From positions 1-64,000 of the forward strand of contig JAHEMJ010000013.1 of NCBI GenBank assembly GCA_024643725.1: a DNA stretch of 64,000 nucleotides, given 5' to 3'. Positions within the stretch are counted from its first letter, which is position 1. The number at the start of each line of letters is the position of its first letter. This DNA is from Crocinitomicaceae bacterium (GTDB taxonomy: Bacteria; Bacteroidota; Bacteroidia; Flavobacteriales_D; Crocinitomicaceae). The notes under the pieces were generated by a model. That model was not told the DNA's origin. It ran no database searches and saw nothing but the letters and a program-made list of their open reading frames with translations. Made by a program: the position numbers and the translations under genes. This document shows, one piece after another, positions 34,579 to 44,205 of this stretch.

Positions 34579-36792
34579 CTACAATCGAATCGTCATCGTC
34601 CCGTAAATCGATCTTCCTTGAGAAGGCAATAATCCTGGACCAGGGAATCCACCACTTCGACGTGTGGCGTATATTTCGTTCATGAGGTTGTTCACACCGA
34701 ATTTCAATTGGTAATTTTTATTGAACTTGTAGGAAATAGAAACATCGTGAAGTCCATACGCTTTCAATTGTCCAACAGTCGCATTGCTATTTGGAAGAAC
34801 CGTATTTGCCGCATCTGTAAACACACTTCCGGTGTAGGAATATTGGTAATTGAAGGACAATCCTTTGAAGTCGTAGTTCAATCCCGTTCGCAAGAGTTGA
34901 CTTGGCGCATATTCTACTTTTTTTCCTTGGATGGAAGTCGCTGGATCTTGTGCCAACAAAGGATTGTTCCATCGCACATATTCAGCGGATTGTAACGTTC
35001 CACTCACATAAACACTCAATAGCTCGCTTGCAGCTGCTTCTTTCGAGAATGGATTGAAGAACGTGTATTCTCCGTACAATTCAATTCCTTTACTGACAAC
35101 ATCTCCAATGTTCGTTTTATACGGAGCATTGTTCACCGTTAAGGAACCAATTTTACCATTGTACACCAAGTAAAAAGCATTGAGGTCAAAAGATAGCTGA
35201 CCATGTCGACTCGAGAATATACCTTTCGTTCCTAATTCGGTCGTGTATCCATGGACATCTTTCATATTCGGATCTACTACCTCTGTGGTTGAAGAAGGAA
35301 TGAGTTCGCTGTACATGACTGGTCGGTAGTTTTGCGTGGCGTTTCCGTAGAGAGACCAATTCATGCGCTCTTTTTGAACCAAGGAAAAAGTACTACTGAT
35401 CCCACCCAATAAAATCATGCGCGTTTTTTCTTGTTTGGCAAGGATGCCTCCCGTCACATTGTTTGTGCGTCCGGAAAGTTGATTCGCTAAATACTCAAAA
35501 CGGAATCCAGGCGTAATACTTGCTCGTTTTCCTATCCTAAATAAATGCTCCCCAAATAAAGCGGCATTTTGTGTTCCCAATTGCAGTTCTTTTGGAAAGG
35601 CATTCCCAACGATGTCTGGTTTGACAGTGATATCGAAAGCGGTTCCAGTGGTACCAACTCCTTGTTGTTTGCGTCCAATTTCGCTATTGCACAAACGTGC
35701 ACCCAAGGTCCAAGTTTGCTGCACACCAGCTATTTTGTAGTAATTCATCCAACGTACTTCGGTAGACTGAGTGAGGTAATGATCCACATCGACTTGACGC
35801 GTCGCATATTGTCCGGTACTTGTATTGATGGTATCCAACACCGAAAGCGGCTTCAAGAATCCAACACTGTTACGATCCGAAAAGGTATACGCCGTGTAAA
35901 AGTTCAACTTTGACTTGTTTTTCAGTGTAAATTCTCCCTGTATGGATGCCGTATTCCAAAATAATTGAAACCAGTTTCTTGAACGAACGGAGGTGTCCGC
36001 ATGGGAATACAATAGACTGTCATGGATACCGCCTGCTTGCTGCGACAAGTATTGACTTTTGGAGTATTCTGCGGAAATTTTTCCATTCTTGAATTGATAA
36101 CTGACTTTTCCAAAATAACTATTCGTTTTGTACTGACTGTTTTGACGGAATCCATCTGCATCGCGGTGATGAACGAAGCCATAGTAACTCCAATTTTTCT
36201 TCGTCCCGCCGATGGCCGTAAAACTATTGAAGAGTCCATACGAACCGACAGTTTGCGCATTTTCCATCGAAAATGCTTGATCGCTCAATTTGTCTTTGAA
36301 TTGATAATTGATCATTCCTCCGAATTGCGTTCCATATTGAAGCGCTGATGATCCACGGTGAACTTCGATTTTAGAAACAGCATCCAAAGTAGGGGTGTAG
36401 TACGATTCAGGATACCCCGATGGATCCGCTGCAATATCGTAGCCATTTTGACGCATGTTAAATTCCCATGAGCGATTGGCGCTTAATCCACGTGTGGAAA
36501 TACTTGTTTGTAGTCCAGATGCATCGTGCTCACTCACGTATAATCCCGGGGTGCGTTTGAATAATTGTCGGTAGTTGTTGGTACTGAGATCCATTTGTTG
36601 TGGATTTAAGATCAACAATTCCATTTTCTTTCCAGCCACAATTTTCATGTTGTAGGTACTGTCAGAAGTCACACGCGTATTTTGATAAGTACGCACCAAA
36701 ACATCTGCTTTTGTAATGGTTTTTTGATTGTCTTGTCCGAATGCACTTGATCCGAATCCAATGGCTAGAATAACTAATATGTATGAACGCAT
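34579..36792 (-). CDS. TonB-dependent outer-membrane receptor, FecA-like
   Basis: 737 residues. Signal peptide (SYILVILAIGFGSSAFGQ), then a plug domain (LFKRTPGLYVSEHDASGLQT, KIEVHRGSSALQYGTQFGGM) and a 22-strand barrel ending GTMTIRL. There is no N-terminal carboxypeptidase-like or sigma-regulator extension. An upstream Fur-like box points to iron or siderophore uptake. It has its own promoter. Confidence 0.9.
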   Translation of the reverse strand: MRSYILVILAIGFGSSAFGQDNQKTITKADVLVRTYQNTRVTSDSTYNMKIVAGKKMELLILNPQQMDLSTNNYRQLFKRTPGLYVSEHDASGLQTSISTRGLSANRSWEFNMRQNGYDIAADPSGYPESYYTPTLDAVSKIEVHRGSSALQYGTQFGGMINYQFKDKLSDQAFSMENAQTVGSYGLFNSFTAIGGTKKNWSYYGFVHHRDADGFRQNSQYKTNSYFGKVSYQFKNGKISAEYSKSQYLSQQAGGIHDSLLYSHADTSVRSRNWFQLFWNTASIQGEFTLKNKSKLNFYTAYTFSDRNSVGFLKPLSVLDTINTSTGQYATRQVDVDHYLTQSTEVRWMNYYKIAGVQQTWTLGARLCNSEIGRKQQGVGTTGTAFDITVKPDIVGNAFPKELQLGTQNAALFGEHLFRIGKRASITPGFRFEYLANQLSGRTNNVTGGILAKQEKTRMILLGGISSTFSLVQKERMNWSLYGNATQNYRPVMYSELIPSSTTEVVDPNMKDVHGYTTELGTKGIFSSRHGQLSFDLNAFYLVYNGKIGSLTVNNAPYKTNIGDVVSKGIELYGEYTFFNPFSKEAAASELLSVYVSGTLQSAEYVRWNNPLLAQDPATSIQGKKVEYAPSQLLRTGLNYDFKGLSFNYQYSYTGSVFTDAANTVLPNSNATVGQLKAYGLHDVSISYKFNKNYQLKFGVNNLMNEIYATRRSGGFPGPGLLPSQGRSIYGTMTIRL

Positions 36793-36813
36793 CGCTTATT
36801 GTTTTTGTGGGGA

Positions 36814-36844
36814 CAAAGTTAGCGGGACGATGCAGCGGAGTCAA
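36814..36844 (-). promoter_or_regulatory. promoter of the TonB receptor gene
   Basis: Minus-strand TTG (36,844-36,842), 20 bases, TAACTTTG (36,821-36,814). The -7 element and spacing match the Bacteroidota consensus. The start codon is 21 bases beyond the -7 element. Confidence 0.75.
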
Positions 36845-36861
36845 TACCACTTTTAAGGTAT

Positions 36862-36878
36862 TTTAGAATGATTCTAAA
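36862..36878. promoter_or_regulatory. Fur-like palindromic box
   Basis: TTTAGAAT-G-ATTCTAAA is a perfect 8-1-8 palindrome with the 7-1-7 geometry of Fur-family boxes, placed 18 bases upstream of the -33 element of the TonB receptor promoter. I infer iron-dependent control by a Fur-family regulator. Confidence 0.65.
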
Positions 36879-36940
36879 TAAGATGTATTTAAAGTAAGTA
36901 GGGAAAGCGGAAGAAGCGTAAATGAACTGTCTTTAAACTA

Positions 36941-36982
36941 AAAATCGCTCTTTCAAAAAGTTGGCTTTTCAAAAGAGCGATT
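36941..36982 (-). terminator. rho-independent terminator after SPFH gene
   Basis: Long hairpin AATCGCTCTTT/AAAGAGCGATT with an inner AAAAG-TTGG-CTTTT stem; read on the minus strand it is followed by TTTTT. It lies 22 bases after the SPFH gene stop. Confidence 0.8.
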
Positions 36983-37004
36983 GACTTGCTACGAAAAAGA
37001 ACCG

Positions 37005-37775
37005 TTATTTCTCGTTAATCATCACAGGAAGTTTTCCATCCGTAATAATCACTTTGGCATTTGGCGATGTCGACAATCCTTTTAACATTTCGATGTAGTT
37101 GTATTTCAACAAGGATTCTGTTAGTGAGCTATCGATGATGTTTTGCGCTTTCTTGATTCCTTCTGCTTCAATGGACAATCTTTCCGCTTCTTTCACGGCT
37201 TTTTGAATGACAAATTCCATCTGTAAAGCCGCTTGCTCTGCACTTGCTTTCGCTTGAATCGCTTGAGTCATGGCATTTGGCAAACTAATTTCTTTCAATA
37301 AAACAGCATCTATCACGAAACCTTTATCGCCGATATCGGAAGTCAATTCTTCCACCATGACGTGCTCTACTTTTTTACGGTCCACCGCGTATAATTCCTT
37401 TGCATCGTAACGCGCGGAAACTTGTCTTGCAGTAGCAATGAAGTTACTTTCCACAATAACTTTCTGGTAATTCAATCCGTAGTTTTGGTAGATGGATTTC
37501 ACCATGGAAGGATTCACGTGGTACAGCAAAATGATTTCCGTTTTAACACTTAATCCTTCTTTCGTTGGAAGCTCCAATACCTGGTACAATTCAACCGTTC
37601 GCACGTTGATTTTAATGACTTTCGAAACAAAAGGATTAAACACGCGAGGACCTGCATTTAATGGATTTTCGCGCAATTTTCCAAAGGTTTGTTTTAGTCC
37701 AATTTGTCCTGGACGAATAACCGTGCAAGATGCCAAAGCGATTCCTGCAAGGAGGGTGAGGGTGATTTTTTTCAT
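37005..37775 (-). CDS. SPFH/prohibitin-like lipoprotein
   Basis: The start is set at the ATG at 37,775 (MKKITLTLLAGIALASC), giving a 256-residue protein with a lipobox and Cys17; the track adds 21 doubtful residues. Residues ~25-200 are an SPFH/band-7 domain (VIRPGQIGLKQTFGKL and onwards), followed by a helical Ala/Glu-rich segment (QAKASAEQAALQMEFVIQKA). SPFH proteins form membrane scaffolds; this version is anchored by lipidation rather than by a helix. Confidence 0.85.
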   Translation of the reverse strand: MKKITLTLLAGIALASCTVIRPGQIGLKQTFGKLRENPLNAGPRVFNPFVSKVIKINVRTVELYQVLELPTKEGLSVKTEIILLYHVNPSMVKSIYQNYGLNYQKVIVESNFIATARQVSARYDAKELYAVDRKKVEHVMVEELTSDIGDKGFVIDAVLLKEISLPNAMTQAIQAKASAEQAALQMEFVIQKAVKEAERLSIEAEGIKKAQNIIDSSLTESLLKYNYIEMLKGLSTSPNAKVIITDGKLPVMINEK

Positions 37776-37810
37776 GTGATTTAAATTAAAAATGATGTTG
37801 GTTGATGAAC

Positions 37811-37834
37811 GTTTGTTGCACGCGTGTAGCAAAC
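37811..37834. promoter_or_regulatory. imperfect 24-bp palindrome upstream of the SPFH gene
   Basis: GTTTGTTGCACGCGTGTAGC followed by AAAC is symmetric around CACGCGTG with two mismatches. It lies 36 bases upstream of the chosen start and could be an operator or leader hairpin. Confidence 0.4.
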
Positions 37835-37925
37835 GCATGAAATAAACATAATTGGGTGCATTTTTCGGATGATTGCAGAAAATGGGGCGCTTAATCGATC
37901 AAATTTTCATTCTCCGATGGAAATC

Positions 37926-38315
37926 CTATATCAAATAGGAACAATACTGAATGTATTTCGGAAGGCTTGTTGCAACGACTGATGCCTGAACCAAGTTTTT
38001 CTTCTGTTTTGAAAAAGCATCAATGGACCGATCTTTTACGAAATGATGAACGAAAAAGGGCAGGTGATCACTTGCGTCTAAGTCATCCGCTTCGTCGTTT
38101 TCATCGCAATCCATACCATCAATGTCCAAAGCGTAGGCTTCGTCGTGGCAACGATGTGACTTATGCTCACCTGAATCACACGAACAAAATCCCTCGTGAT
38201 CTCCGAAAAGCGAAACTGACTTCAACGCATGCCCACAGTAATGAAAATGAACAGAACCTTTCAGTGCAATGCTCAAGTAAATGGGGATGAATAAAAAATG
38301 AATCAGTCGTACCAA
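37926..38315 (-). CDS. HYC-type Cys/His-rich exported protein
   Basis: 129 residues from a TTG start. A hydrophobic signal-like N-terminus ends in VHFHYCGHALKSVSLFG, the HYC motif of a Bacteroidota family of small proteins often found near metal-uptake genes. CSCDSGEHKSHRCHDE and later Asp/His-rich stretches could bind metal. I infer an envelope metal-related role. The position between TonB receptor and iron-transport-like genes supports this. Confidence 0.7.
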   Translation of the reverse strand: MVRLIHFLFIPIYLSIALKGSVHFHYCGHALKSVSLFGDHEGFCSCDSGEHKSHRCHDEAYALDIDGMDCDENDEADDLDASDHLPFFVHHFVKDRSIDAFSKQKKNLVQASVVATSLPKYIQYCSYLI

Positions 38316-38399
38316 GGTATCTTTTTTAACGAATGTACACTTTTACATCAATCAAGCCTTTGAAATCAAACTATTTAACAAGAATTTAAGAATTGGAAA

Positions 38400-38825
38400 C
38401 TACGCGCGTTTCCCCAAACGATATCCCAAGTATGCCATTGGAACATACGCAACGATTAAATCCAAAAGTACAAACCAAATGGGCGTTGTTGGCAACATGA
38501 CCACCATGGATACGCCGCCCATTAAGAAAAGGATTCCAGCCATCATGGAGAAAATCAATTGTTGCGATGTTAAAAAGCGTGAAATTAAAATCGCTGCAAT
38601 CAAAGTTCCCAAGGCATGTGCAAGAAAAGGAAAAACAAAATGTTCTGGACCCATGTGCGGCATGGCAGCTTGAAGACCTTCCATTGTTTTTAAATCAAAT
38701 CCTTTGGGTGGAGAAATGACCTTATTGCTGATATTAATGATCGCCCCATTTAACATGGCACCACTAAAAATGGCGATAAAAATGACAGTAGTGCGTTTGA
38801 GAATGTGTAATAATGTAGTGAACAT
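38400..38825 (-). CDS. four-helix membrane protein, unknown
   Basis: 141 residues with four predicted membrane segments and a conserved-looking loop (SPPKGFDLKTMEGLQAAMPH) between the first and second. It does not match a family I can name. It follows the ferritin-VIT1 gene by 12 bases on the same strand and is probably co-transcribed. Confidence 0.65.
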   Translation of the reverse strand: MFTTLLHILKRTTVIFIAIFSGAMLNGAIINISNKVISPPKGFDLKTMEGLQAAMPHMGPEHFVFPFLAHALGTLIAAILISRFLTSQQLIFSMMAGILFLMGGVSMVVMLPTTPIWFVLLDLIVAYVPMAYLGYRLGKRA

Positions 38826-38837
38826 GATTTTAATTTA

Positions 38838-39938
38838 TTATCCTGCAATCGAAACACCAATAACGTGTCCAATTCCAAATGTGATGGCTGCTGCCGCCAG
38901 TCCAAAAATAACTTGTCGCATCCCTGAAAAAAGCAAGCTTTTACCTGTAAAAAGTGTAATGGATCCACCGATTAAAAAGAGTCCAGCAGCACTTAAAATG
39001 GAACTAAATAAAACTGCTTTCATTCCACCAATAAAGAAGAATGGAATGACCGGCAAAATGGCACCAACCGCAAAAAAGATAAAGGAGGCAAGCGCTGCTT
39101 CCATCGCAGATCCTTTCAAATCTTCCGCGTTGATGCCTAATTCTTCCTTCACTAAAATTTGGTGTGCATGGTCTTTATTTTGCATGATTTCCTTTGCCAT
39201 GGACATCGCCTGTTCTTCTGGAATTCCTTTGGAAATGTAAATCAAGGCCAATTCCTTTTCTTCACCTTCTGGATTGTGTTCCAATTCTTCCATTTCGAGT
39301 TCCATTTGATTCTCAAATAACTCCTGTGAACTTTTTACGGAAATCCACTCACCTAAAGCCATGGACAAAGCACCAGCTAATAATCCTGCGATTCCCGTTA
39401 ACAATACTTCTTGTTGTCCGCTTGATGCTCCTGCGATTCCCATCACCAAACTGAAATTGGAGACCAATCCATCGTTTCCGCCCAATACGGCTGCTCGAAG
39501 CGCATTTCCACCTACGGATCGATGTCGTTTTTCGAAGCGAGCCAAGTTGGAGCCAGAAACGTTTTTATTGTGGTTTAAAATATTTCGTAGAATAGTCACA
39601 TGGGCCGTATCCGAAATGGAGGATTCCGTTTTGGTCGTTTTACGCGCATTGACTACCGCAGATGAAATGCTTTTCTCTGTGTCTAACAACACCCCTAAAA
39701 CATAATCGTATCCAAGTACTTTTCCAATGCGCGCTAAGGTTTTTGCGCGCCAAGATGGACCCGGAAGTTGATCCAACGGCAATTGATTGCTGTGCGCAAA
39801 CGCTTCTGCGTGACTTTGTTCAATGGCACTCATTTGCTCGAAAACCTTTGCTACGTTTTCATCCTCTTCATGTTTTGCCAATAGAGCATAAAGGAAACTC
39901 GCATCAATTTCCGTTTGGATACTTTTTAAATTAATCAT
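38838..39938 (-). CDS. ferritin-like domain fused to VIT1/CCC1 iron/manganese transporter
   Basis: 366 residues. Residues 1-130 are a helical ferritin/rubrerythrin-like domain (ASFLYALLAKHEEDENVAKV, EQSHAEAFA), with Glu and His in metal-binding positions. Residues ~150-366 are a VIT1/CCC1 transporter (VLGGNDGLVSNFSLVMGIAG, ALSMALGEWISVKSSQELFE) with about five helices. The architecture is that of MbfA-type proteins, which export iron and protect against peroxide stress in other bacteria. The soluble domain probably senses or delivers the metal. Confidence 0.88.
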   Translation of the reverse strand: MINLKSIQTEIDASFLYALLAKHEEDENVAKVFEQMSAIEQSHAEAFAHSNQLPLDQLPGPSWRAKTLARIGKVLGYDYVLGVLLDTEKSISSAVVNARKTTKTESSISDTAHVTILRNILNHNKNVSGSNLARFEKRHRSVGGNALRAAVLGGNDGLVSNFSLVMGIAGASSGQQEVLLTGIAGLLAGALSMALGEWISVKSSQELFENQMELEMEELEHNPEGEEKELALIYISKGIPEEQAMSMAKEIMQNKDHAHQILVKEELGINAEDLKGSAMEAALASFIFFAVGAILPVIPFFFIGGMKAVLFSSILSAAGLFLIGGSITLFTGKSLLFSGMRQVIFGLAAAAITFGIGHVIGVSIAG

Positions 39939-39994
39939 GCCGTTGCTTCGTTAAATAGATGGTTGAAATTAAGGATAATTTCCGATTTCTCCTG

Positions 39995-40753
39995 TTACTC
40001 GATGGGTCCTGGTTTGAAAATCAAGTTCCGCGCTCGTTTGTAAGGAAGAAAATACTTGAAATCCACGGAGAGATACGATCCGTTCATATTGCCATATACG
40101 ACACGAGCGTCGTTGACATATTTGTATTTTCCAACGAATTGAAAGACGGGGGACATCGCCACTCTGGCCGTTCCACCAATGTAAAACACACCACTTTTTT
40201 TCGTGCGAAATTCGAATCCCGTACTTGCCGTTAAATCAAGGGCGTTTTTTTTGTGAATGTCAACAATTCCCAAATGAAAAAACTCATGTATTCCATAAGG
40301 ATGATCAATAATCCCAACATTCGAAGGCTTGTTCTGCAAGGCAATTCCAAGGGAAGCATTCGCGAAAACGACTTTGCTTAATTTCACGTTGATCACTGCC
40401 GCCAACGGTATGTCGTACTGAATGAAGTGCATCGTATTGTGCGCGACAATATTCGAGTCCGTTCGCTGCATGGTAATGCCATAAATGCGCTGCACGTAAT
40501 TTAGTCCCGTTTCGATGGAAATCAATTCACTCAATCCGAGTCGAACAACTCCTCCAAACGTATAGCCGACTTGCTGTTGAATGGTTGTAGTGAAGTAATC
40601 TTTTGTTAAGGTCATGGAGTTCGGTCCAATCGTATTCGACGGAATAATCATGCGTGTTTGAAAACCAAAATAATTGGGAACACCGAACTTATTTTCCTTT
40701 TGGGAAAACAACGAAAAGGGCAGAAGAAATAAGATGATAATGATTACACGCAT
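39995..40753 (-). CDS. small outer-membrane beta-barrel protein
   Basis: 252 residues with a signal peptide (VIIIILFLLPFSLFSQ) and alternating aromatic/polar strands typical of an 8- to 10-strand barrel of the porin-like PorT/OmpA-like group (ETGLNYVQRIYGI, STGFEFRTKKSGV). The C-terminus is not the usual aromatic residue, being followed by a short polar tail. Function unknown. Confidence 0.6.
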   Translation of the reverse strand: MRVIIIILFLLPFSLFSQKENKFGVPNYFGFQTRMIIPSNTIGPNSMTLTKDYFTTTIQQQVGYTFGGVVRLGLSELISIETGLNYVQRIYGITMQRTDSNIVAHNTMHFIQYDIPLAAVINVKLSKVVFANASLGIALQNKPSNVGIIDHPYGIHEFFHLGIVDIHKKNALDLTASTGFEFRTKKSGVFYIGGTARVAMSPVFQFVGKYKYVNDARVVYGNMNGSYLSVDFKYFLPYKRARNLIFKPGPIE

Positions 40754-40801
40754 ATCGACAGAACGTAAAAATACGAATAGTTGTATAGTGTGACTCGATT
40801 T

Positions 40802-41389
40802 TTATTCAGCGATCCAAGTCGTATTGTATTCTATTGGACGCCGGTGCGCTTGTGGCCATTCAATTTCCGGATATCCTACATAAAAGATTCCCAAGCACTT
40901 ATCACGATCACTTAAACCTAAGAACGAAGTCATTTCACTGGAGTAAATCAATTTTGGCGTTGCCCAAAATCCACCCAATCCATACGCTGTGCAACTCAAA
41001 TGCATGTTTTGAATGGCACATGCAACCGCTTCAATTTCCTCGATTTCTGGAATTTTCTCTTCCTCTTGACGTTTCATACTCACGACAATCACCGCGGATG
41101 AAATCAAGGGACGACGCAACAACTTTGCTAATTTCGCATCGTTCTGCTGTTCAGTTGGCGTTAATTTCAAATACGTTTCTCCGAGAAACGTGCTCAATTT
41201 TTGTAATCCTGCATCCGTGAATACATGAAAGCGCCATGGTTGTGTATTACCATGTGTCGGAGCCCATTGCGCATTCGTTAGGAGCATGTCAATTTGTTCC
41301 TTATGGACTTTCCGAGTGGAAAACTGCTCTGGATAAATCGTTCGACGACTCTTAATTAGCTCATTGATTTCGGATAAATTGAAACGCAT
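40802..41389 (-). CDS. nitroreductase-family flavoenzyme
   Basis: 195 residues of the NfsB/BluB-like nitroreductase fold: INELIKSRRTIYPEQF at the start, ANAQWAPTHGNTQPWRF-like FMN phosphate-binding segment (AQWAPTHGNTQPWRFHV), and AIQNMHLSCTAYGLGGFWAT. It reduces nitro compounds or quinones with NAD(P)H in the cytoplasm; the physiological substrate is unknown. Confidence 0.88.
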   Translation of the reverse strand: MRFNLSEINELIKSRRTIYPEQFSTRKVHKEQIDMLLTNAQWAPTHGNTQPWRFHVFTDAGLQKLSTFLGETYLKLTPTEQQNDAKLAKLLRRPLISSAVIVVSMKRQEEEKIPEIEEIEAVACAIQNMHLSCTAYGLGGFWATPKLIYSSEMTSFLGLSDRDKCLGIFYVGYPEIEWPQAHRRPIEYNTTWIAE

Positions 41390-41404
41390 AAATTGTATTT
41401 TTCA

Positions 41405-41412
41405 CAAAGATA
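41405..41412 (-). promoter_or_regulatory. -7 promoter element of the nitroreductase gene
   Basis: Minus-strand TATCTTTG, an exact TAnnTTTG match, 16 bases upstream of the ATG. The -33 element is not clear. Confidence 0.5.
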
Positions 41413-41449
41413 ACTTAATTCAATTGGAAGGAGCGCTAGGTGGATTTTG

Positions 41450-41457
41450 TATCTTTG
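41450..41457 (+). promoter_or_regulatory. -7 promoter element of the GH38 gene
   Basis: TATCTTTG exactly matches the consensus and lies inside the track's extended ORF, supporting the downstream ATG at 41,476. A TTG at 41,424 is 23 bases upstream, slightly long. Confidence 0.55.
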
Positions 41458-41475
41458 AAAAAACCTAATTGTTTC

Positions 41476-44190
41476 ATGAAATACGTATTTCTTCTTTCCA
41501 TATGTAGTGTATTGTTCAGCTCATTCGGACAAAAAATCAATCAAGTTGACGGATATTCCTCCAAAATTACGGGAGAAGTCCTTCGTTATTTTTCTCCATT
41601 GCACGAATTTGCGGATAGTTCTTTATTGACCCGTTGCAATGGATCATCGCCGATTGAAATGAATGGACAAATATCCACCGGCAAAGGAAAAACGACACAA
41701 TTTCGTTTTTTAATTGGACACTCATCCGGAACGAGTGCAGCGAATCGTCATTTCAACATCAGCCTCAACGGACAATCCTTGTTTATCCTGGAAACACAAC
41801 AAAAACGAACGGGAATTTTCCGTGAAGAAAAGCAAGTAAATTCCAATATTTCCTATGCATTACAATGCATCGAATACGATATCAACAAAGATGTATTTGC
41901 TTGGTTATACATCACTGTTCCCACATCCTGGGTCACCGAAAAAGCCCATTTTCAATTCAAGGGTGCAGATGAACAAAGCAGAGATTGGCTCATGGTTTTC
42001 ATGCAGGAAAGCACATGGAAGTTTCAATTAGAAGCAAGTAATTTAATCCTCAAAAACGCCAAATTACGTGAGTTAAACTTGCGTTTGCAAAATCCACTTT
42101 ACACGGAGTCAAAAGTCATTCGGGTCGACTCTCGTTTTTTTCACAAAGAATTCAAGGTAAGTCCGGGATATAATCATTTGTCTTTCGCTGGATACCCCAT
42201 GGATTTCATAGGAACGGATACGGTTCGCATCACCATGGAAAATCAAAAATTCCAGCAAATCATCCAACTTCAAGCTACAAAAAACTACCAATTCCACATC
42301 ATTCACCATTCGCACAACGATATCGGATATTCGTATTTGCAAACAGAAGTGGAACGCATCCAAACGAAAAACATCCGTGATGCGCTGAGTTGGATTTCCA
42401 ACAATCAAGCGAGCACCGTTGAAGCAGTGTGGCACATCGAATCACTATGGGCAGTCGAGAATTTCCTGCGCAACGCCACGGAAACTGAGACCCAAAATTT
42501 TATTAAGGCCGTAAAAGCCGGAAACATTGTCCTCTCGGCGAATTACGCAAACGTTCTCACTGGACTTTCCCAACGAGAAGAATTGAATTGGTTGGTCGAA
42601 TATGCGAAACAACTCGAACAAACCTATGGCATTCATGTTTCCAATGCGATGATCACTGACATACCGGGAATTACCCACGCTGGACTTGAAAATTACACCC
42701 GAAATCACATCCCATATCTGTCACTTGGACCAAATTACGTCGAGAACTTACCGGATCATGGAGATCGAGTAGGAGGGGTCATCAAAGAAAATGGCGATCG
42801 CGTTTTTTATTGGAAAGCGAGTCCAGATTCGAACGAAAAGCTACTCGTTTGGACAGCAGGCAAAGGATATTCCTACTTTCACAACATTCAGGACAATGAA
42901 AAAGAAGCGAAATGGGAATCGCGCATTTCTGCGTATGTGCATCAATTAGAATCGACAAATTATCCATACGACATCGTACAATTGCGCTATACAAAGAATG
43001 CGGATAATGGCCCGGTTGACACGAACTTATGTCAATTCGTCAAAGCTTGGAACGAACGATATGAATCTCCAACCTTGGTGTTGAGTAACGTGGATAGTTT
43101 GTTCGCCCAATTTGAACAAAAGTACGGGAATCAAATCCCCGTTGTAACTGGAGAGATTAGTCCATACTGGGAAGACGGCGCATATTCCACCGCTGTCGAA
43201 GAAATGGAAAACCGCAGCCTTTCCGTGAAAACAATTTCCATGGAAGCTTTTGCAAAAAAATCCAAGCAATTCGACCAACACGCAAAGGAATTTTACCAAT
43301 TACACCGAAACATCATCCTGTTCCATGAACACACCTGGGGATCCTGGTGTAGCATTTCCGATCCCGAATTATTTTTCACGACAGAACAATGGCGCATTAA
43401 GAAGTCCTTCCTTGACTCAGCCCGTCAACAATACGAGCGATTGAGCAAAACACTTGGATTTAATGCTGTTTCAACAAGCATCGCACCGACTGTCACAAAG
43501 AGCATCATCACTGATTTCCAAGTGGATTTGAGCACCGGAGGTATTTCCAAATTGATTGTTCAAAACGAAGACTTAACAGCCCAAGATCTACCGGATGATC
43601 TCATGCAATTCATCTACAGTAAAGGAATCGCACCGATGGAATTCTATCGTCCACAAAACATTCAACCGTCCAACGAATGGGAGGATGAAAATCGAAAATC
43701 CATTCAACTGAACATGGAATTGGAGGGTGTTCAAAATTTAGTCGTTCAATACAGTTGGATGAAAAACACCAATCGAATTTCGGTTCATGTAGCATTCGAT
43801 AAAAACGAGACATTGGAAAAAGAATCCATGCACATGGCCTTTCCATTTGAACATTCCAATTGGCAATTGCGTTATGGTGACAACGATAAAATGCTGAACT
43901 ATCCAGCAGATCAACTACCAGGATCAAACAAAGAGTTTATCTGTGCGAGTCAGAAGGTAGCATTAAGCAACGGCAAACGAACGATCAGCATCCAAGCGCC
44001 AGCTTTCAGTTTGTTTGAAGTCGGAGGACTGATCAATGAAGAAAAAGTCAATGGAGCGAAAGTTTGGACAAGATCAAACGCACCGGTAAATCCATTATAT
44101 TTGTATGTGCTCAATAACTATTGGCACACCAATTACAAGGCATCACAAGGTGGACACTTTTCCTACGATGTCTATTTGGATATAGAATAA
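41476..44190 (+). CDS. glycoside hydrolase family 38-like (alpha-mannosidase-like)
   Basis: The start is set at the ATG at 41,476 (MKYVFLLSICSVLFSSFGQ), a signal peptide, giving 904 residues. The first GH38 zinc motif is HHSHNDIGYSYLQTEVER; a likely nucleophile Asp is in AMITDIPGITHAGLENY; a further zinc ligand region is FHEHTWGSW. The N-terminal ~280 residues are a separate beta domain not common to short alpha-mannosidases. It should cleave mannosides or related glycans in the periplasm or outside. Substrate is unknown. Confidence 0.82.
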   Translation: MKYVFLLSICSVLFSSFGQKINQVDGYSSKITGEVLRYFSPLHEFADSSLLTRCNGSSPIEMNGQISTGKGKTTQFRFLIGHSSGTSAANRHFNISLNGQSLFILETQQKRTGIFREEKQVNSNISYALQCIEYDINKDVFAWLYITVPTSWVTEKAHFQFKGADEQSRDWLMVFMQESTWKFQLEASNLILKNAKLRELNLRLQNPLYTESKVIRVDSRFFHKEFKVSPGYNHLSFAGYPMDFIGTDTVRITMENQKFQQIIQLQATKNYQFHIIHHSHNDIGYSYLQTEVERIQTKNIRDALSWISNNQASTVEAVWHIESLWAVENFLRNATETETQNFIKAVKAGNIVLSANYANVLTGLSQREELNWLVEYAKQLEQTYGIHVSNAMITDIPGITHAGLENYTRNHIPYLSLGPNYVENLPDHGDRVGGVIKENGDRVFYWKASPDSNEKLLVWTAGKGYSYFHNIQDNEKEAKWESRISAYVHQLESTNYPYDIVQLRYTKNADNGPVDTNLCQFVKAWNERYESPTLVLSNVDSLFAQFEQKYGNQIPVVTGEISPYWEDGAYSTAVEEMENRSLSVKTISMEAFAKKSKQFDQHAKEFYQLHRNIILFHEHTWGSWCSISDPELFFTTEQWRIKKSFLDSARQQYERLSKTLGFNAVSTSIAPTVTKSIITDFQVDLSTGGISKLIVQNEDLTAQDLPDDLMQFIYSKGIAPMEFYRPQNIQPSNEWEDENRKSIQLNMELEGVQNLVVQYSWMKNTNRISVHVAFDKNETLEKESMHMAFPFEHSNWQLRYGDNDKMLNYPADQLPGSNKEFICASQKVALSNGKRTISIQAPAFSLFEVGGLINEEKVNGAKVWTRSNAPVNPLYLYVLNNYWHTNYKASQGGHFSYDVYLDIE

Positions 44191-44205
44191 CTAAACCTAC
44201 TTGAG

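Noticed and set aside
38704-39240. 178-aa + strand ORF opposite the ferritin-VIT1 gene
   Set aside because: Antisense of transmembrane coding sequence; Met/Pro-rich without a plausible start.
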